Assembly (NCBI RefSeq): GCF_029227915.1
Contig: NC_079875.1
Span: 21,199,001-21,263,000, forward strand
Source of the DNA: Hydractinia symbiolongicarpus
Lineage: Eukaryota; Cnidaria; Hydrozoa; Anthoathecata; Hydractiniidae
Direction of reading: 5' to 3'
Length of the DNA: 64,000 bases
In this document: positions 22,578 through 35,749 of the stretch, one piece after another
Layout of the letters: each line of letters begins with the position of its first letter
How positions within the stretch are numbered: position 1 is the first letter of the stretch
Position numbers and translations under genes: made by a program
Notes under the pieces: model-generated
Told to the model about the DNA's origin: nothing
The model's input: only the letters and a program-made list of their open reading frames with translations
The model's database searches: none

Positions 22578-25500
22578 AAACGACTTGGGACGTTGTAGCG
22601 CATTGAGACTGGAAGGACTAGTCCAATGGTAACCTGCACAGGCATATGGAACAACGTGATTTACGTGTGAGGTCTTTATTAGACTGCAAAAGGCCATAAT
22701 ACGGTCGTTATAGGGCTGTGCACGTAATTAAGAGAGTTCTGAGGCCACGGCGCTAAAGAGAACCACTTGGAACGTTGTTGTGCATTGAGACTGGAAGGAA
22801 TAGTCAATTGGTAACCTGCGCAGGCAGATGGAACCTCGTGATTTACGTGTGAGGTCTTTATTAGACTGCAAAAGGTCATATTACAGCCTTTATAGGACTG
22901 TGCACGTAGTGAAGAGAGTTCTAAGGCGACGGCGCTAATGAAAACGACTTGGGACGTTGTAGCGCATTGAGACTGGAACGAATAGTCCAATGGTAACCTG
23001 CACAGGCAGATGGAACAACGTGATTTACGTGTGAGGCCTTTATTACCCTGCAAAACGCCATATTACGGTCGTTATAGGGCTGTGCACGTAATTAAGAGAG
23101 TTCTAAAGCCACGGCGCTAAATAGAACCACTTGGAATGTTGTAGGGCATTGAGACTGGAAGGAATAGTCCAATGGTAAGCTGCACAGGCAGGTGAAACCA
23201 CGTGATTTACGTGTGAGGCCTTTATTAGACTGCAAAAGGCCATATTACAGCCTTTATAGGACGATGCACGTAGTTAAGAGTGTTGAAAAGCGACGGCGCT
23301 AAGGAAAACGACTTGGGACGTTGTACCACATTGAGACTTGAAGGACTAGTCCAATGGTAACCTGCGCAGGCAGATGGAACCTCGTGATTTACGTGTGAGG
23401 TCTTTATTTGACTGCAAAAGGCCATATTAAAGCCTTTATATGACTGTGCACGTAGTTAAGAGTGTTCTAAGACGACGGCACTAATGAAAATGACTTGGGA
23501 TGTTGTAGCGCATTGAGACTGGAACGACTAGTCCAATGGTAACCTGCACAGGCAGATGAAACCACGTGATTTACATGTGAGGCTTTTAATAGACTGGAAA
23601 AGGGCATATTATAGCCTTTGTAGGACGATGCACGTAGTTAAGAGTGTTCTAAAGCGACGGCGCTAATGAAAACAACTTGGGACGTTGTAGCGCATTGAGA
23701 CTGGAAGGAATAGTCCAATGGTAACCTGCGCAGACAGGTGAAACCACGTGATTTACGTGTGAGGTTTTTATTAGACTGCAAAAGGCCATAATACGGTCGT
23801 TATAGGACTGTGCACGTAATTAAGAGAGTTCTGAGGCCACGGCGCTAAGGAGAACCACTTGGAACGTTGTTGTGCATTGAGACTGGAAGGAATAGTCAAT
23901 TGGTAACCTGCGCAGGCAGATGGAACCTCGTGATTTACGTGTGAGGTCTTTATTAGACTGCAAAAGGTCATATTACAGCCTTTATAGGACTGTGCACGTA
24001 GTGAAGAGAGTTCTAAGGCGACGGCGCTAATGAAAACGACTTGGGACGTTGTAGCGCATTGAGACTGGAACAAATAGTCCAATGGTAACCTGCACAGGCA
24101 GATGGAACAACGTGATTTACGTGTGAGGCCTTTATTACCCTGCAAAACGCCATATTACGGTCGTTATAGGGCTGTGCACGTAATTAAGAGAGCTCTAAAG
24201 CCACGGCGCTAAATAGAACCACTTGGAACGTTGTAGGGCATTGTGACTGGAAGGAATAGTCCAATGGTAAGCTGCGCAGGCAGATGAAACCACGTGATTT
24301 ACATGTGAGGCTTTTATTAGACTGGAAAAGGGCATATTATAGCCTTTGTAGGACGATGCACGTAGTTAAGAGTGTTCTAAAGCGACGGCGCTAAGGAAAA
24401 CGACTTGGGACGTTGTAGCGCATTGAGACTGGAAGGAATAGTCCAATGGTAACCTGCACAGGCATATGGAACAACGTGATTTACGTGTGAGGCCTTTATT
24501 ACCCTGCAAAACGCCATATTACGATCGTTATAGGGCTGTGCACGTAATTAAGAGAGCTCTAAAGCCACGGCGCTAAATAGAACCACTTGGAACGTTGTAG
24601 GGCATTGAGACTGGAAGGAATAGTCCAATGGTAAGCTGCGCAGGCAGGTGAAACCACGTGATTTACGTGTGAGGCTTTTATTAGACTGCAAAAGGCCATA
24701 TTACAGCCTTTATAGGACGATGCACGTAGTTAAGAGTGTTGAAAAGCGACGGCGCTAGGGAAAACGACTTGGGACGTTGTACCACATTGAGACTTGAAGG
24801 ACTAGTCCAATGGTAATCTGCGCAGGCAGATGGAACCTCGTGATTTAAGTGTGCGGCCTTTATTAGACTGCAAAAGGCCATACTACGGTCTTTTTAGGAC
24901 TCTACACGTAGTTAAGAGTGTTCTAAGGCGATGGCACTAATGAAAACGACTTGGGATGTTGTAGCGCAATGAGACTGGAACGACTAGTCCGATGGTAACC
25001 TGCACAGGCAGATGGAACCACGTGATTTACGTGTGAGGCCTTTATTAGACTGCAAAAGGTCATATTACAGCCCTTATAGGACTGTGTACGTAGTTAAGAG
25101 TGTTCTAAGGCGACGGCGATAAGGAAAACCACTTGGAACGTTGTAGTGCATTGACTATGGAAGGAATATTCCAATGGTAACCGGCGCAGGCATCTGAAAC
25201 CACTTGAGTTACGTCTGCGGCCTTTATTGGACTGCAAAAGGCCATATTACAGCCTTTATAGGACTGTGCACGCAGTTAATAGTGTTCTAAGGCGACGGCG
25301 CTAATGAAAGCGACTTTGGACGATGAAGCGCATTGAGACTGGAACGACTAGTCCAATGGTAACTTGTCCAGGCAGATGGAACCACGTGATTTACGCGTTA
25401 GGCCTTTATTAGACTGCAAAAAGCCATATTACAGCCTTTATAAGACTGTGCACGTAGTTAAGAGTGTTGTAAGGCAACGGCGCTAATGAGAACGACTTGG

Positions 25501-26396
25501 GACGTTGTAGCGCATTGAGACTGGAACGACAAGTCCAATGGTAATCGGCGCAGGCAGCTGAAACCGCGTGATTTACGTGTTAGGCCTTTATTAGACTGCA
25601 AAAGGCCACATTACGGTCTTTATGGCACTGTGCACGTAGTTAAGAGTGTTCTAAGGCCATGGCGCTAAGGAAAACCACTTTGAAAGTTGTAGTGCATTGA
25701 CAATGAAAGGAATATTCCAATGGTAACCTGCGAGGCTAGATGGAACCATGTGATTTACGTGCGAGGCATTTATTAGACTGCAAAAGGCCATATTACGGTC
25801 TTTATGGCACTGTGCACGTAGTTAAGAGTGTTCTAAGGCAACGGCGCTAATGAAGACGACTTGGGACGTTGTAGCGCATTGAGACTGGAACGACTAGTCC
25901 AATGGTAACTTGCGCAGTCAGGTGAAACCACGTGATTTACGTGTGAGTTTATATTAGTCTTTAAAAGGCCATATTACAGCCTTTATAGCACTGTGCACGT
26001 AGTTAAGAGTGTTCTAAGGCAACGGGGCTAATGAAGACGACTTGGGACGTTGTAGCGCATTGAGACTGGAACGACTAGTCCAATGGTAACCTGCGCAGTC
26101 AGGTGAAACCACGTGATTTACGTGTGAGTTTATATTAGTCTTTAAAAGGCCATATTAAAGCCTTTATAGCACTGTGCACGTAGTTAAGAGTGTTCTAAGG
26201 CCACGGCGCTAAGGAAAGCCACTTGGAACGTTGTAGTGCATTGACAATGAAAGGAATATTCCAATGGTAACCTCATAGGCAGATGTAACCCCGTGATTTA
26301 CGTGTGAGGCCTTTATTGGACTGCAAAAGGCCATATTACAGCCTTTATAGGACTGTGCACGCAGTTAAGAGCGTTTTAAGGCGACGGCGCTAATGA
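22578..26396 (+). repeat. H2, 21-monomer copy of the large HOR (3819 bp)
   Basis: Matches H3 at a constant offset of 3819 from about 22580 to 26345. The copy ends in a unique junction monomer with GCAGTTAAGAGCGTTTTAAGG and GAAAAAGACTTGG (about 26360-26405), which jumps straight to the start of H3. It lacks the four-monomer tail of H3, H4 and H5. It shares ATTACGATCGTTATAGG (near 24520) with H3, whereas H1, H4 and H5 read GGTCGTT there. Confidence 0.92.
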
Positions 26397-29300
26397 AAAA
26401 GACTTGGGACGTTGTAGCGCATTGAGACTGGAAGGACTAGTCCAATGGTAACCTGCACAGGCATATGGAACAACGTGATTTACGTGTGAGGTCTTTATTA
26501 GACTGCAAAAGGCCATAATACGGTCGTTATAGGGCTGTGCACGTAATTAAGAGAGTTCTGAGGCCACGGCGCTAAAGAGAACCACTTGGAACGTTGTTGT
26601 GCATTGAGACTGGAAGGAATAGTCAATTGGTAACCTGCGCAGGCAGATGGAACCTCGTGATTTACGTGTGAGGTCTTTATTAGACTGCAAAAGGTCATAT
26701 TACAGCCTTTATAGGACTGTGCACGTAGTGAAGAGAGTTCTAAGGCGACGGCGCTAATGAAAACGACTTGGGACGTTGTAGCGCATTGAGACTGGAACGA
26801 ATAGTCCAATGGTAACCTGCACAGGCAGATGGAACAACGTGATTTACGTGTGAGGCCTTTATTACCCTGCAAAACGCCATATTACGGTCGTTATAGGGCT
26901 GTGCACGTAATTAAGAGAGTTCTAAAGCCACGGCGCTAAATAGAACCACTTGGAATGTTGTAGGGCATTGAGACTGGAAGGAATAGTCCAATGGTAAGCT
27001 GCACAGGCAGGTGAAACCACGTGATTTACGTGTGAGGCCTTTATTAGACTGCAAAAGGCCATATTACAGCCTTTATAGGACGATGCACGTAGTTAAGAGT
27101 GTTGAAAAGCGACGGCGCTAAGGAAAACGACTTGGGACGTTGTACCACATTGAGACTTGAAGGACTAGTCCAATGGTAACCTGCGCAGGCAGATGGAACC
27201 TCGTGATTTACGTGTGAGGTCTTTATTTGACTGCAAAAGGCCATATTAAAGCCTTTATATGACTGTGCACGTAGTTAAGAGTGTTCTAAGACGACGGCAC
27301 TAATGAAAATGACTTGGGATGTTGTAGCGCATTGAGACTGGAACGACTAGTCCAATGGTAACCTGCACAGGCAGATGAAACCACGTGATTTACATGTGAG
27401 GCTTTTAATAGACTGGAAAAGGGCATATTATAGCCTTTGTAGGACGATGCACGTAGTTAAGAGTGTTCTAAAGCGACGGCGCTAATGAAAACAACTTGGG
27501 ACGTTGTAGCGCATTGAGACTGGAAGGAATAGTCCAATGGTAACCTGCGCAGACAGGTGAAACCACGTGATTTACGTGTGAGGTTTTTATTAGACTGCAA
27601 AAGGCCATAATACGGTCGTTATAGGACTGTGCACGTAATTAAGAGAGTTCTGAGGCCACGGCGCTAAGGAGAACCACTTGGAACGTTGTTGTGCATTGAG
27701 ACTGGAAGGAATAGTCAATTGGTAACCTGCGCAGGCAGATGGAACCTCGTGATTTACGTGTGAGGTCTTTATTAGACTGCAAAAGGTCATATTACAGCCT
27801 TTATAGGACTGTGCACGTAGTGAAGAGAGTTCTAAGGCGACGGCGCTAATGAAAACGACTTGGGACGTTGTAGCGCATTGAGACTGGAACAAATAGTCCA
27901 ATGGTAACCTGCACAGGCAGATGGAACAACGTGATTTACGTGTGAGGCCTTTATTACCCTGCAAAACGCCATATTACGGTCGTTATAGGGCTGTGCACGT
28001 AATTAAGAGAGCTCTAAAGCCACGGCGCTAAATAGAACCACTTGGAACGTTGTAGGGCATTGTGACTGGAAGGAATAGTCCAATGGTAAGCTGCGCAGGC
28101 AGATGAAACCACGTGATTTACATGTGAGGCTTTTATTAGACTGGAAAAGGGCATATTATAGCCTTTGTAGGACGATGCACGTAGTTAAGAGTGTTCTAAA
28201 GCGACGGCGCTAAGGAAAACGACTTGGGACGTTGTAGCGCATTGAGACTGGAAGGAATAGTCCAATGGTAACCTGCACAGGCATATGGAACAACGTGATT
28301 TACGTGTGAGGCCTTTATTACCCTGCAAAACGCCATATTACGATCGTTATAGGGCTGTGCACGTAATTAAGAGAGCTCTAAAGCCACGGCGCTAAATAGA
28401 ACCACTTGGAACGTTGTAGGGCATTGAGACTGGAAGGAATAGTCCAATGGTAAGCTGCGCAGGCAGGTGAAACCACGTGATTTACGTGTGAGGCTTTTAT
28501 TAGACTGCAAAAGGCCATATTACAGCCTTTATAGGACGATGCACGTAGTTAAGAGTGTTGAAAAGCGACGGCGCTAGGGAAAACGACTTGGGACGTTGTA
28601 CCACATTGAGACTTGAAGGACTAGTCCAATGGTAATCTGCGCAGGCAGATGGAACCTCGTGATTTAAGTGTGCGGCCTTTATTAGACTGCAAAAGGCCAT
28701 ACTACGGTCTTTTTAGGACTCTACACGTAGTTAAGAGTGTTCTAAGGCGATGGCACTAATGAAAACGACTTGGGATGTTGTAGCGCAATGAGACTGGAAC
28801 GACTAGTCCGATGGTAACCTGCACAGGCAGATGGAACCACGTGATTTACGTGTGAGGCCTTTATTAGACTGCAAAAGGTCATATTACAGCCCTTATAGGA
28901 CTGTGTACGTAGTTAAGAGTGTTCTAAGGCGACGGCGATAAGGAAAACCACTTGGAACGTTGTAGTGCATTGACTATGGAAGGAATATTCCAATGGTAAC
29001 CGGCGCAGGCATCTGAAACCACTTGAGTTACGTCTGCGGCCTTTATTGGACTGCAAAAGGCCATATTACAGCCTTTATAGGACTGTGCACGCAGTTAATA
29101 GTGTTCTAAGGCGACGGCGCTAATGAAAGCGACTTTGGACGATGAAGCGCATTGAGACTGGAACGACTAGTCCAATGGTAACTTGTCCAGGCAGATGGAA
29201 CCACGTGATTTACGCGTTAGGCCTTTATTAGACTGCAAAAAGCCATATTACAGCCTTTATAAGACTGTGCACGTAGTTAAGAGTGTTGTAAGGCAACGGC

Positions 29301-30942
29301 GCTAATGAGAACGACTTGGGACGTTGTAGCGCATTGAGACTGGAACGACAAGTCCAATGGTAATCGGCGCAGGCAGCTGAAACCGCGTGATTTACGTGTT
29401 AGGCCTTTATTAGACTGCAAAAGGCCACATTACGGTCTTTATGGCACTGTGCACGTAGTTAAGAGTGTTCTAAGGCCATGGCGCTAAGGAAAACCACTTT
29501 GAAAGTTGTAGTGCATTGACAATGAAAGGAATATTCCAATGGTAACCTGCGAGGCTAGATGGAACCATGTGATTTACGTGCGAGGCATTTATTAGACTGC
29601 AAAAGGCCATATTACGGTCTTTATGGCACTGTGCACGTAGTTAAGAGTGTTCTAAGGCAACGGCGCTAATGAAGACGACTTGGGACGTTGTAGCGCATTG
29701 AGACTGGAACGACTAGTCCAATGGTAACTTGCGCAGTCAGGTGAAACCACGTGATTTACGTGTGAGTTTATATTAGTCTTTAAAAGGCCATATTACAGCC
29801 TTTATAGCACTGTGCACGTAGTTAAGAGTGTTCTAAGGCAACGGGGCTAATGAAGACGACTTGGGACGTTGTAGCGCATTGAGACTGGAACGACTAGTCC
29901 AATGGTAACCTGCGCAGTCAGGTGAAACCACGTGATTTACGTGTGAGTTTATATTAGTCTTTAAAAGGCCATATTAAAGCCTTTATAGCACTGTGCACGT
30001 AGTTAAGAGTGTTCTAAGGCCACGGCGCTAAGGAAAGCCACTTGGAACGTTGTAGTGCATTGACAATGAAAGGAATATTCCAATGGTAACCTCATAGGCA
30101 GATGTAACCCCGTGATTTACGTGTGAGGCCTTTATTGGACTGCAAAAGGCCATATTACAGCCTTTATAGGACTGTGCACGTAGTTAATAGTGTTCTAAGG
30201 CGACGGCGCTAATGAAAGCGACTTTGGACGATGTAGTGCATTGAGACTGGAACGACTAGTCCAATGGTAACCTGCGAGGCTAGATGGAACCATATGATTT
30301 ACGTGCGAGGCCTTTATTAGACTGCAAAAGGCCATATTACAGCCTTTAAAGGACTATGCACGTGGTTAAGAGTGTTCTAAGGCGACGGCGCTAATGAAAG
30401 CGAACTTGGACGTTGTGGCGCATTGAGACTGGAACGACTAGTCCAATGGTAACTTGTTCAGGCAGATGGAACCACGTGATTTACGTGTGCGGCCTTTATT
30501 AGACTGCAAAAGGCCACATTACGGTCTTTATGGCACTGTGCACGTAGTTAGGAGTGTTCTAAGGCAACGGCGCTAATGAAGACGACTTGGGACGTTGTAG
30601 CGCATTGAGACTGGAACGACTAGTCCAATGGTAACCTGCGCAGGCAGGTGAAACCACGTGATTTACGTGTGAGTCTATATTAGTCTTTAAAAGGCCATAT
30701 TACAGCCTTTATAGCACTGTGCACGTAGTTAAGAGTGTTTTAAGGCCACGGCGCTAAGGAGGACTACTTGGAACGTTGTAGTGCAATGACACTGGAAGGA
30801 ATAGTCCAATGGTAAGCTGCGCAGGCAGATGGAACCTCGTGATTTACGTGTGAGGTCTTTATTTGACTGCAAAAGGCCATATTAAAGCCTTTATATGACT
30901 GTGCACGTAGTTAAGAGTGTTCTAAAGCGACGGCGCTAAGGA
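26397..30942 (+). repeat. H3, 25-monomer copy of the large HOR (4546 bp)
   Basis: Matches H4 at a constant offset of 4546 from about 26397 to 30925, which is 25 monomers less four bases. The last four to five monomers (about 30180-30925) form a tail with TTTAAAGGACTATGC, GTTAGGAGTG, GAGTCTATATTAGTC and GGAGGACTACTTGG that H2 does not have. By eye the match to H4 is almost perfect over the whole length. No gene is visible. Confidence 0.93.
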
Positions 30943-33900
30943 AAACGACTTGGGACGTTGTAGCGCATTGAGACTGGAAGGACTAGTCCAATGGTAACCT
31001 GCACAGGCATATGGAACAACGTGATTTACGTGTGAGGTCTTTATTAGACTGCAAAAGGCCATAATACGGTCGTTATAGGGCTGTGCACGTAATTAAGAGA
31101 GTTCTGAGGCCACGGCGCTAAAGAGAACCACTTGGAACGTTGTTGTGCATTGAGACTGGAAGGAATAGTCAATTGGTAACCTGCGCAGGCAGATGGAACC
31201 TCGTGATTTACGTGTGAGGTCTTTATTAGACTGCAAAAGGTCATATTACAGCCTTTATAGGACTGTGCACGTAGTGAAGAGAGTTCTAAGGCGACGGCGC
31301 TAATGAAAACGACTTGGGACGTTGTAGCGCATTGAGACTGGAACGAATAGTCCAATGGTAACCTGCACAGGCAGATGGAACAACGTGATTTACGTGTGAG
31401 GCCTTTATTACCCTGCAAAACGCCATATTACGGTCGTTATAGGGCTGTGCACGTAATTAAGAGAGTTCTAAAGCCACGGCGCTAAATAGAACCACTTGGA
31501 ATGTTGTAGGGCATTGAGACTGGAAGGAATAGTCCAATGGTAAGCTGCACAGGCAGGTGAAACCACGTGATTTACGTGTGAGGCCTTTATTAGACTGCAA
31601 AAGGCCATATTACAGCCTTTATAGGACGATGCACGTAGTTAAGAGTGTTGAAAAGCGACGGCGCTAAGGAAAACGACTTGGGACGTTGTACCACATTGAG
31701 ACTTGAAGGACTAGTCCAATGGTAACCTGCGCAGGCAGATGGAACCTCGTGATTTACGTGTGAGGTCTTTATTTGACTGCAAAAGGCCATATTAAAGCCT
31801 TTATATGACTGTGCACGTAGTTAAGAGTGTTCTAAGACGACGGCACTAATGAAAATGACTTGGGATGTTGTAGCGCATTGAGACTGGAACGACTAGTCCA
31901 ATGGTAACCTGCACAGGCAGATGAAACCACGTGATTTACATGTGAGGCTTTTAATAGACTGGAAAAGGGCATATTATAGCCTTTGTAGGACGATGCACGT
32001 AGTTAAGAGTGTTCTAAAGCGACGGCGCTAATGAAAACAACTTGGGACGTTGTAGCGCATTGAGACTGGAAGGAATAGTCCAATGGTAACCTGCGCAGAC
32101 AGGTGAAACCACGTGATTTACGTGTGAGGTTTTTATTAGACTGCAAAAGGCCATAATACGGTCGTTATAGGACTGTGCACGTAATTAAGAGAGTTCTGAG
32201 GCCACGGCGCTAAGGAGAACCACTTGGAACGTTGTTGTGCATTGAGACTGGAAGGAATAGTCAATTGGTAACCTGCGCAGGCAGATGGAACCTCGTGATT
32301 TACGTGTGAGGTCTTTATTAGACTGCAAAAGGTCATATTACAGCCTTTATAGGACTGTGCACGTAGTGAAGAGAGTTCTAAGGCGACGGCGCTAATGAAA
32401 ACGACTTGGGACGTTGTAGCGCATTGAGACTGGAACAAATAGTCCAATGGTAACCTGCACAGGCAGATGGAACAACGTGATTTACGTGTGAGGCCTTTAT
32501 TACCCTGCAAAACGCCATATTACGGTCGTTATAGGGCTGTGCACGTAATTAAGAGAGCTCTAAAGCCACGGCGCTAAATAGAACCACTTGGAACGTTGTA
32601 GGGCATTGTGACTGGAAGGAATAGTCCAATGGTAAGCTGCGCAGGCAGATGAAACCACGTGATTTACATGTGAGGCTTTTATTAGACTGGAAAAGGGCAT
32701 ATTATAGCCTTTGTAGGACGATGCACGTAGTTAAGAGTGTTCTAAAGCGACGGCGCTAAGGAAAACGACTTGGGACGTTGTAGCGCATTGAGACTGGAAG
32801 GAATAGTCCAATGGTAACCTGCACAGGCATATGGAACAACGTGATTTACGTGTGAGGCCTTTATTACCCTGCAAAACGCCATATTACGGTCGTTATAGGG
32901 CTGTGCACGTAATTAAGAGAGCTCTAAAGCCACGGCGCTAAATAGAACCACTTGGAACGTTGTAGGGCATTGAGACTGGAAGGAATAGTCCAATGGTAAG
33001 CTGCGCAGGCAGGTGAAACCACGTGATTTACGTGTGAGGCTTTTATTAGACTGCAAAAGGCCATATTACAGCCTTTATAGGACGATGCACGTAGTTAAGA
33101 GTGTTGAAAAGCGACGGCGCTAGGGAAAACGACTTGGGACGTTGTACCACATTGAGACTTGAAGGACTAGTCCAATGGTAATCTGCGCAGGCAGATGGAA
33201 CCTCGTGATTTAAGTGTGCGGCCTTTATTAGACTGCAAAAGGCCATACTACGGTCTTTTTAGGACTCTACACGTAGTTAAGAGTGTTCTAAGGCGATGGC
33301 ACTAATGAAAACGACTTGGGATGTTGTAGCGCAATGAGACTGGAACGACTAGTCCGATGGTAACCTGCACAGGCAGATGGAACCACGTGATTTACGTGTG
33401 AGGCCTTTATTAGACTGCAAAAGGTCATATTACAGCCCTTATAGGACTGTGTACGTAGTTAAGAGTGTTCTAAGGCGACGGCGATAAGGAAAACCACTTG
33501 GAACGTTGTAGTGCATTGACTATGGAAGGAATATTCCAATGGTAACCGGCGCAGGCATCTGAAACCACTTGAGTTACGTCTGCGGCCTTTATTGGACTGC
33601 AAAAGGCCATATTACAGCCTTTATAGGACTGTGCACGCAGTTAATAGTGTTCTAAGGCGACGGCGCTAATGAAAGCGACTTTGGACGATGAAGCGCATTG
33701 AGACTGGAACGACTAGTCCAATGGTAACTTGTCCAGGCAGATGGAACCACGTGATTTACGCGTTAGGCCTTTATTAGACTGCAAAAAGCCATATTACAGC
33801 CTTTATAAGACTGTGCACGTAGTTAAGAGTGTTGTAAGGCAACGGCGCTAATGAGAACGACTTGGGACGTTGTAGCGCATTGAGACTGGAACGACAAGTC

Positions 33901-35471
33901 CAATGGTAATCGGCGCAGGCAGCTGAAACCGCGTGATTTACGTGTTAGGCCTTTATTAGACTGCAAAAGGCCACATTACGGTCTTTATGGCACTGTGCAC
34001 GTAGTTAAGAGTGTTCTAAGGCCATGGCGCTAAGGAAAACCACTTTGAAAGTTGTAGTGCATTGACAATGAAAGGAATATTCCAATGGTAACCTGCGAGG
34101 CTAGATGGAACCATGTGATTTACGTGCGAGGCATTTATTAGACTGCAAAAGGCCATATTACGGTCTTTATGGCACTGTGCACGTAGTTAAGAGTGTTCTA
34201 AGGCAACGGCGCTAATGAAGACGACTTGGGACGTTGTAGCGCATTGAGACTGGAACGACTAGTCCAATGGTAACTTGCGCAGTCAGGTGAAACCACGTGA
34301 TTTACGTGTGAGTTTATATTAGTCTTTAAAAGGCCATATTACAGCCTTTATAGCACTGTGCACGTAGTTAAGAGTGTTCTAAGGCAACGGGGCTAATGAA
34401 GACGACTTGGGACGTTGTAGCGCATTGAGACTGGAACGACTAGTCCAATGGTAACCTGCGCAGTCAGGTGAAACCACGTGATTTACGTGTGAGTTTATAT
34501 TAGTCTTTAAAAGGCCATATTAAAGCCTTTATAGCACTGTGCACGTAGTTAAGAGTGTTCTAAGGCCACGGCGCTAAGGAAAGCCACTTGGAACGTTGTA
34601 GTGCATTGACAATGAAAGGAATATTCCAATGGTAACCTCATAGGCAGATGTAACCCCGTGATTTACGTGTGAGGCCTTTATTGGACTGCAAAAGGCCATA
34701 TTACAGCCTTTATAGGACTGTGCACGTAGTTAATAGTGTTCTAAGGCGACGGCGCTAATGAAAGCGACTTTGGACGATGTAGTGCATTGAGACTGGAACG
34801 ACTAGTCCAATGGTAACCTGCGAGGCTAGATGGAACCATATGATTTACGTGCGAGGCCTTTATTAGACTGCAAAAGGCCATATTACAGCCTTTAAAGGAC
34901 TATGCACGTGGTTAAGAGTGTTCTAAGGCGACGGCGCTAATGAAAGCGAACTTGGACGTTGTGGCGCATTGAGACTGGAACGACTAGTCCAATGGTAACT
35001 TGTTCAGGCAGATGGAACCACGTGATTTACGTGTGCGGCCTTTATTAGACTGCAAAAGGCCACATTACGGTCTTTATGGCACTGTGCACGTAGTTAGGAG
35101 TGTTCTAAGGCAACGGCGCTAATGAAGACGACTTGGGACGTTGTAGCGCATTGAGACTGGAACGACTAGTCCAATGGTAACCTGCGCAGGCAGGTGAAAC
35201 CACGTGATTTACGTGTGAGTCTATATTAGTCTTTAAAAGGCCATATTACAGCCTTTATAGCACTGTGCACGTAGTTAAGAGTGTTTTAAGGCCACGGCGC
35301 TAAGGAGGACTACTTGGAACGTTGTAGTGCAATGACACTGGAAGGAATAGTCCAATGGTAAGCTGCGCAGGCAGATGGAACCTCGTGATTTACGTGTGAG
35401 GTCTTTATTTGACTGCAAAAGGCCATATTAAAGCCTTTATATGACTGTGCACGTAGTTAAGAGTGTTCTAA
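30943..35471 (+). repeat. H4, 25-monomer copy of the large HOR
   Basis: Full-length partner of H3 at offset 4546. The first clear break against H3 is the G at 35472, where H3 has A at 30926. It reads GGTCGTT near 32886, where H2 and H3 read GATCGTT. From about 31935 onward it also matches H5 at offset 3818. No gene is visible. Confidence 0.93.
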
Positions 35472-35749
35472 GGCGACGGCACTAATGAAAATGACTTGGG
35501 ATGTTGTAGCGCATTGAGACTGGAACGACTAGTCCAATGGTAACCTGCACAGGCAGATGGAACAACGTGATTTACGTGTGAGGCCTTTATTCGACTGCAA
35601 AAGGTCATATTACAGCCCTTATAGGACTGTGCACGTAGTTAAGAGTGTTCTAAGGCGACGGCGCTAATGAAAGCGACCTTAGACGTTGTAGCGCATTGAG
35701 ACTGGAACGACTAGTCCAATGGTAACCTGCGCAGGCAGATGGAACCTCG
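35472..35749 (+). repeat. Junction monomers between H4 and H5
   Basis: About one and a half monomers carrying CGACTGCAAAAGGTC and GCGACCTTAGACGTTG. A very similar stretch follows H5 at about 39300-39567, so it behaves as part of a truncated repeat unit. It stands where the first five monomers of a full H copy (31040-31935 in H4) would be expected. Confidence 0.82.
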
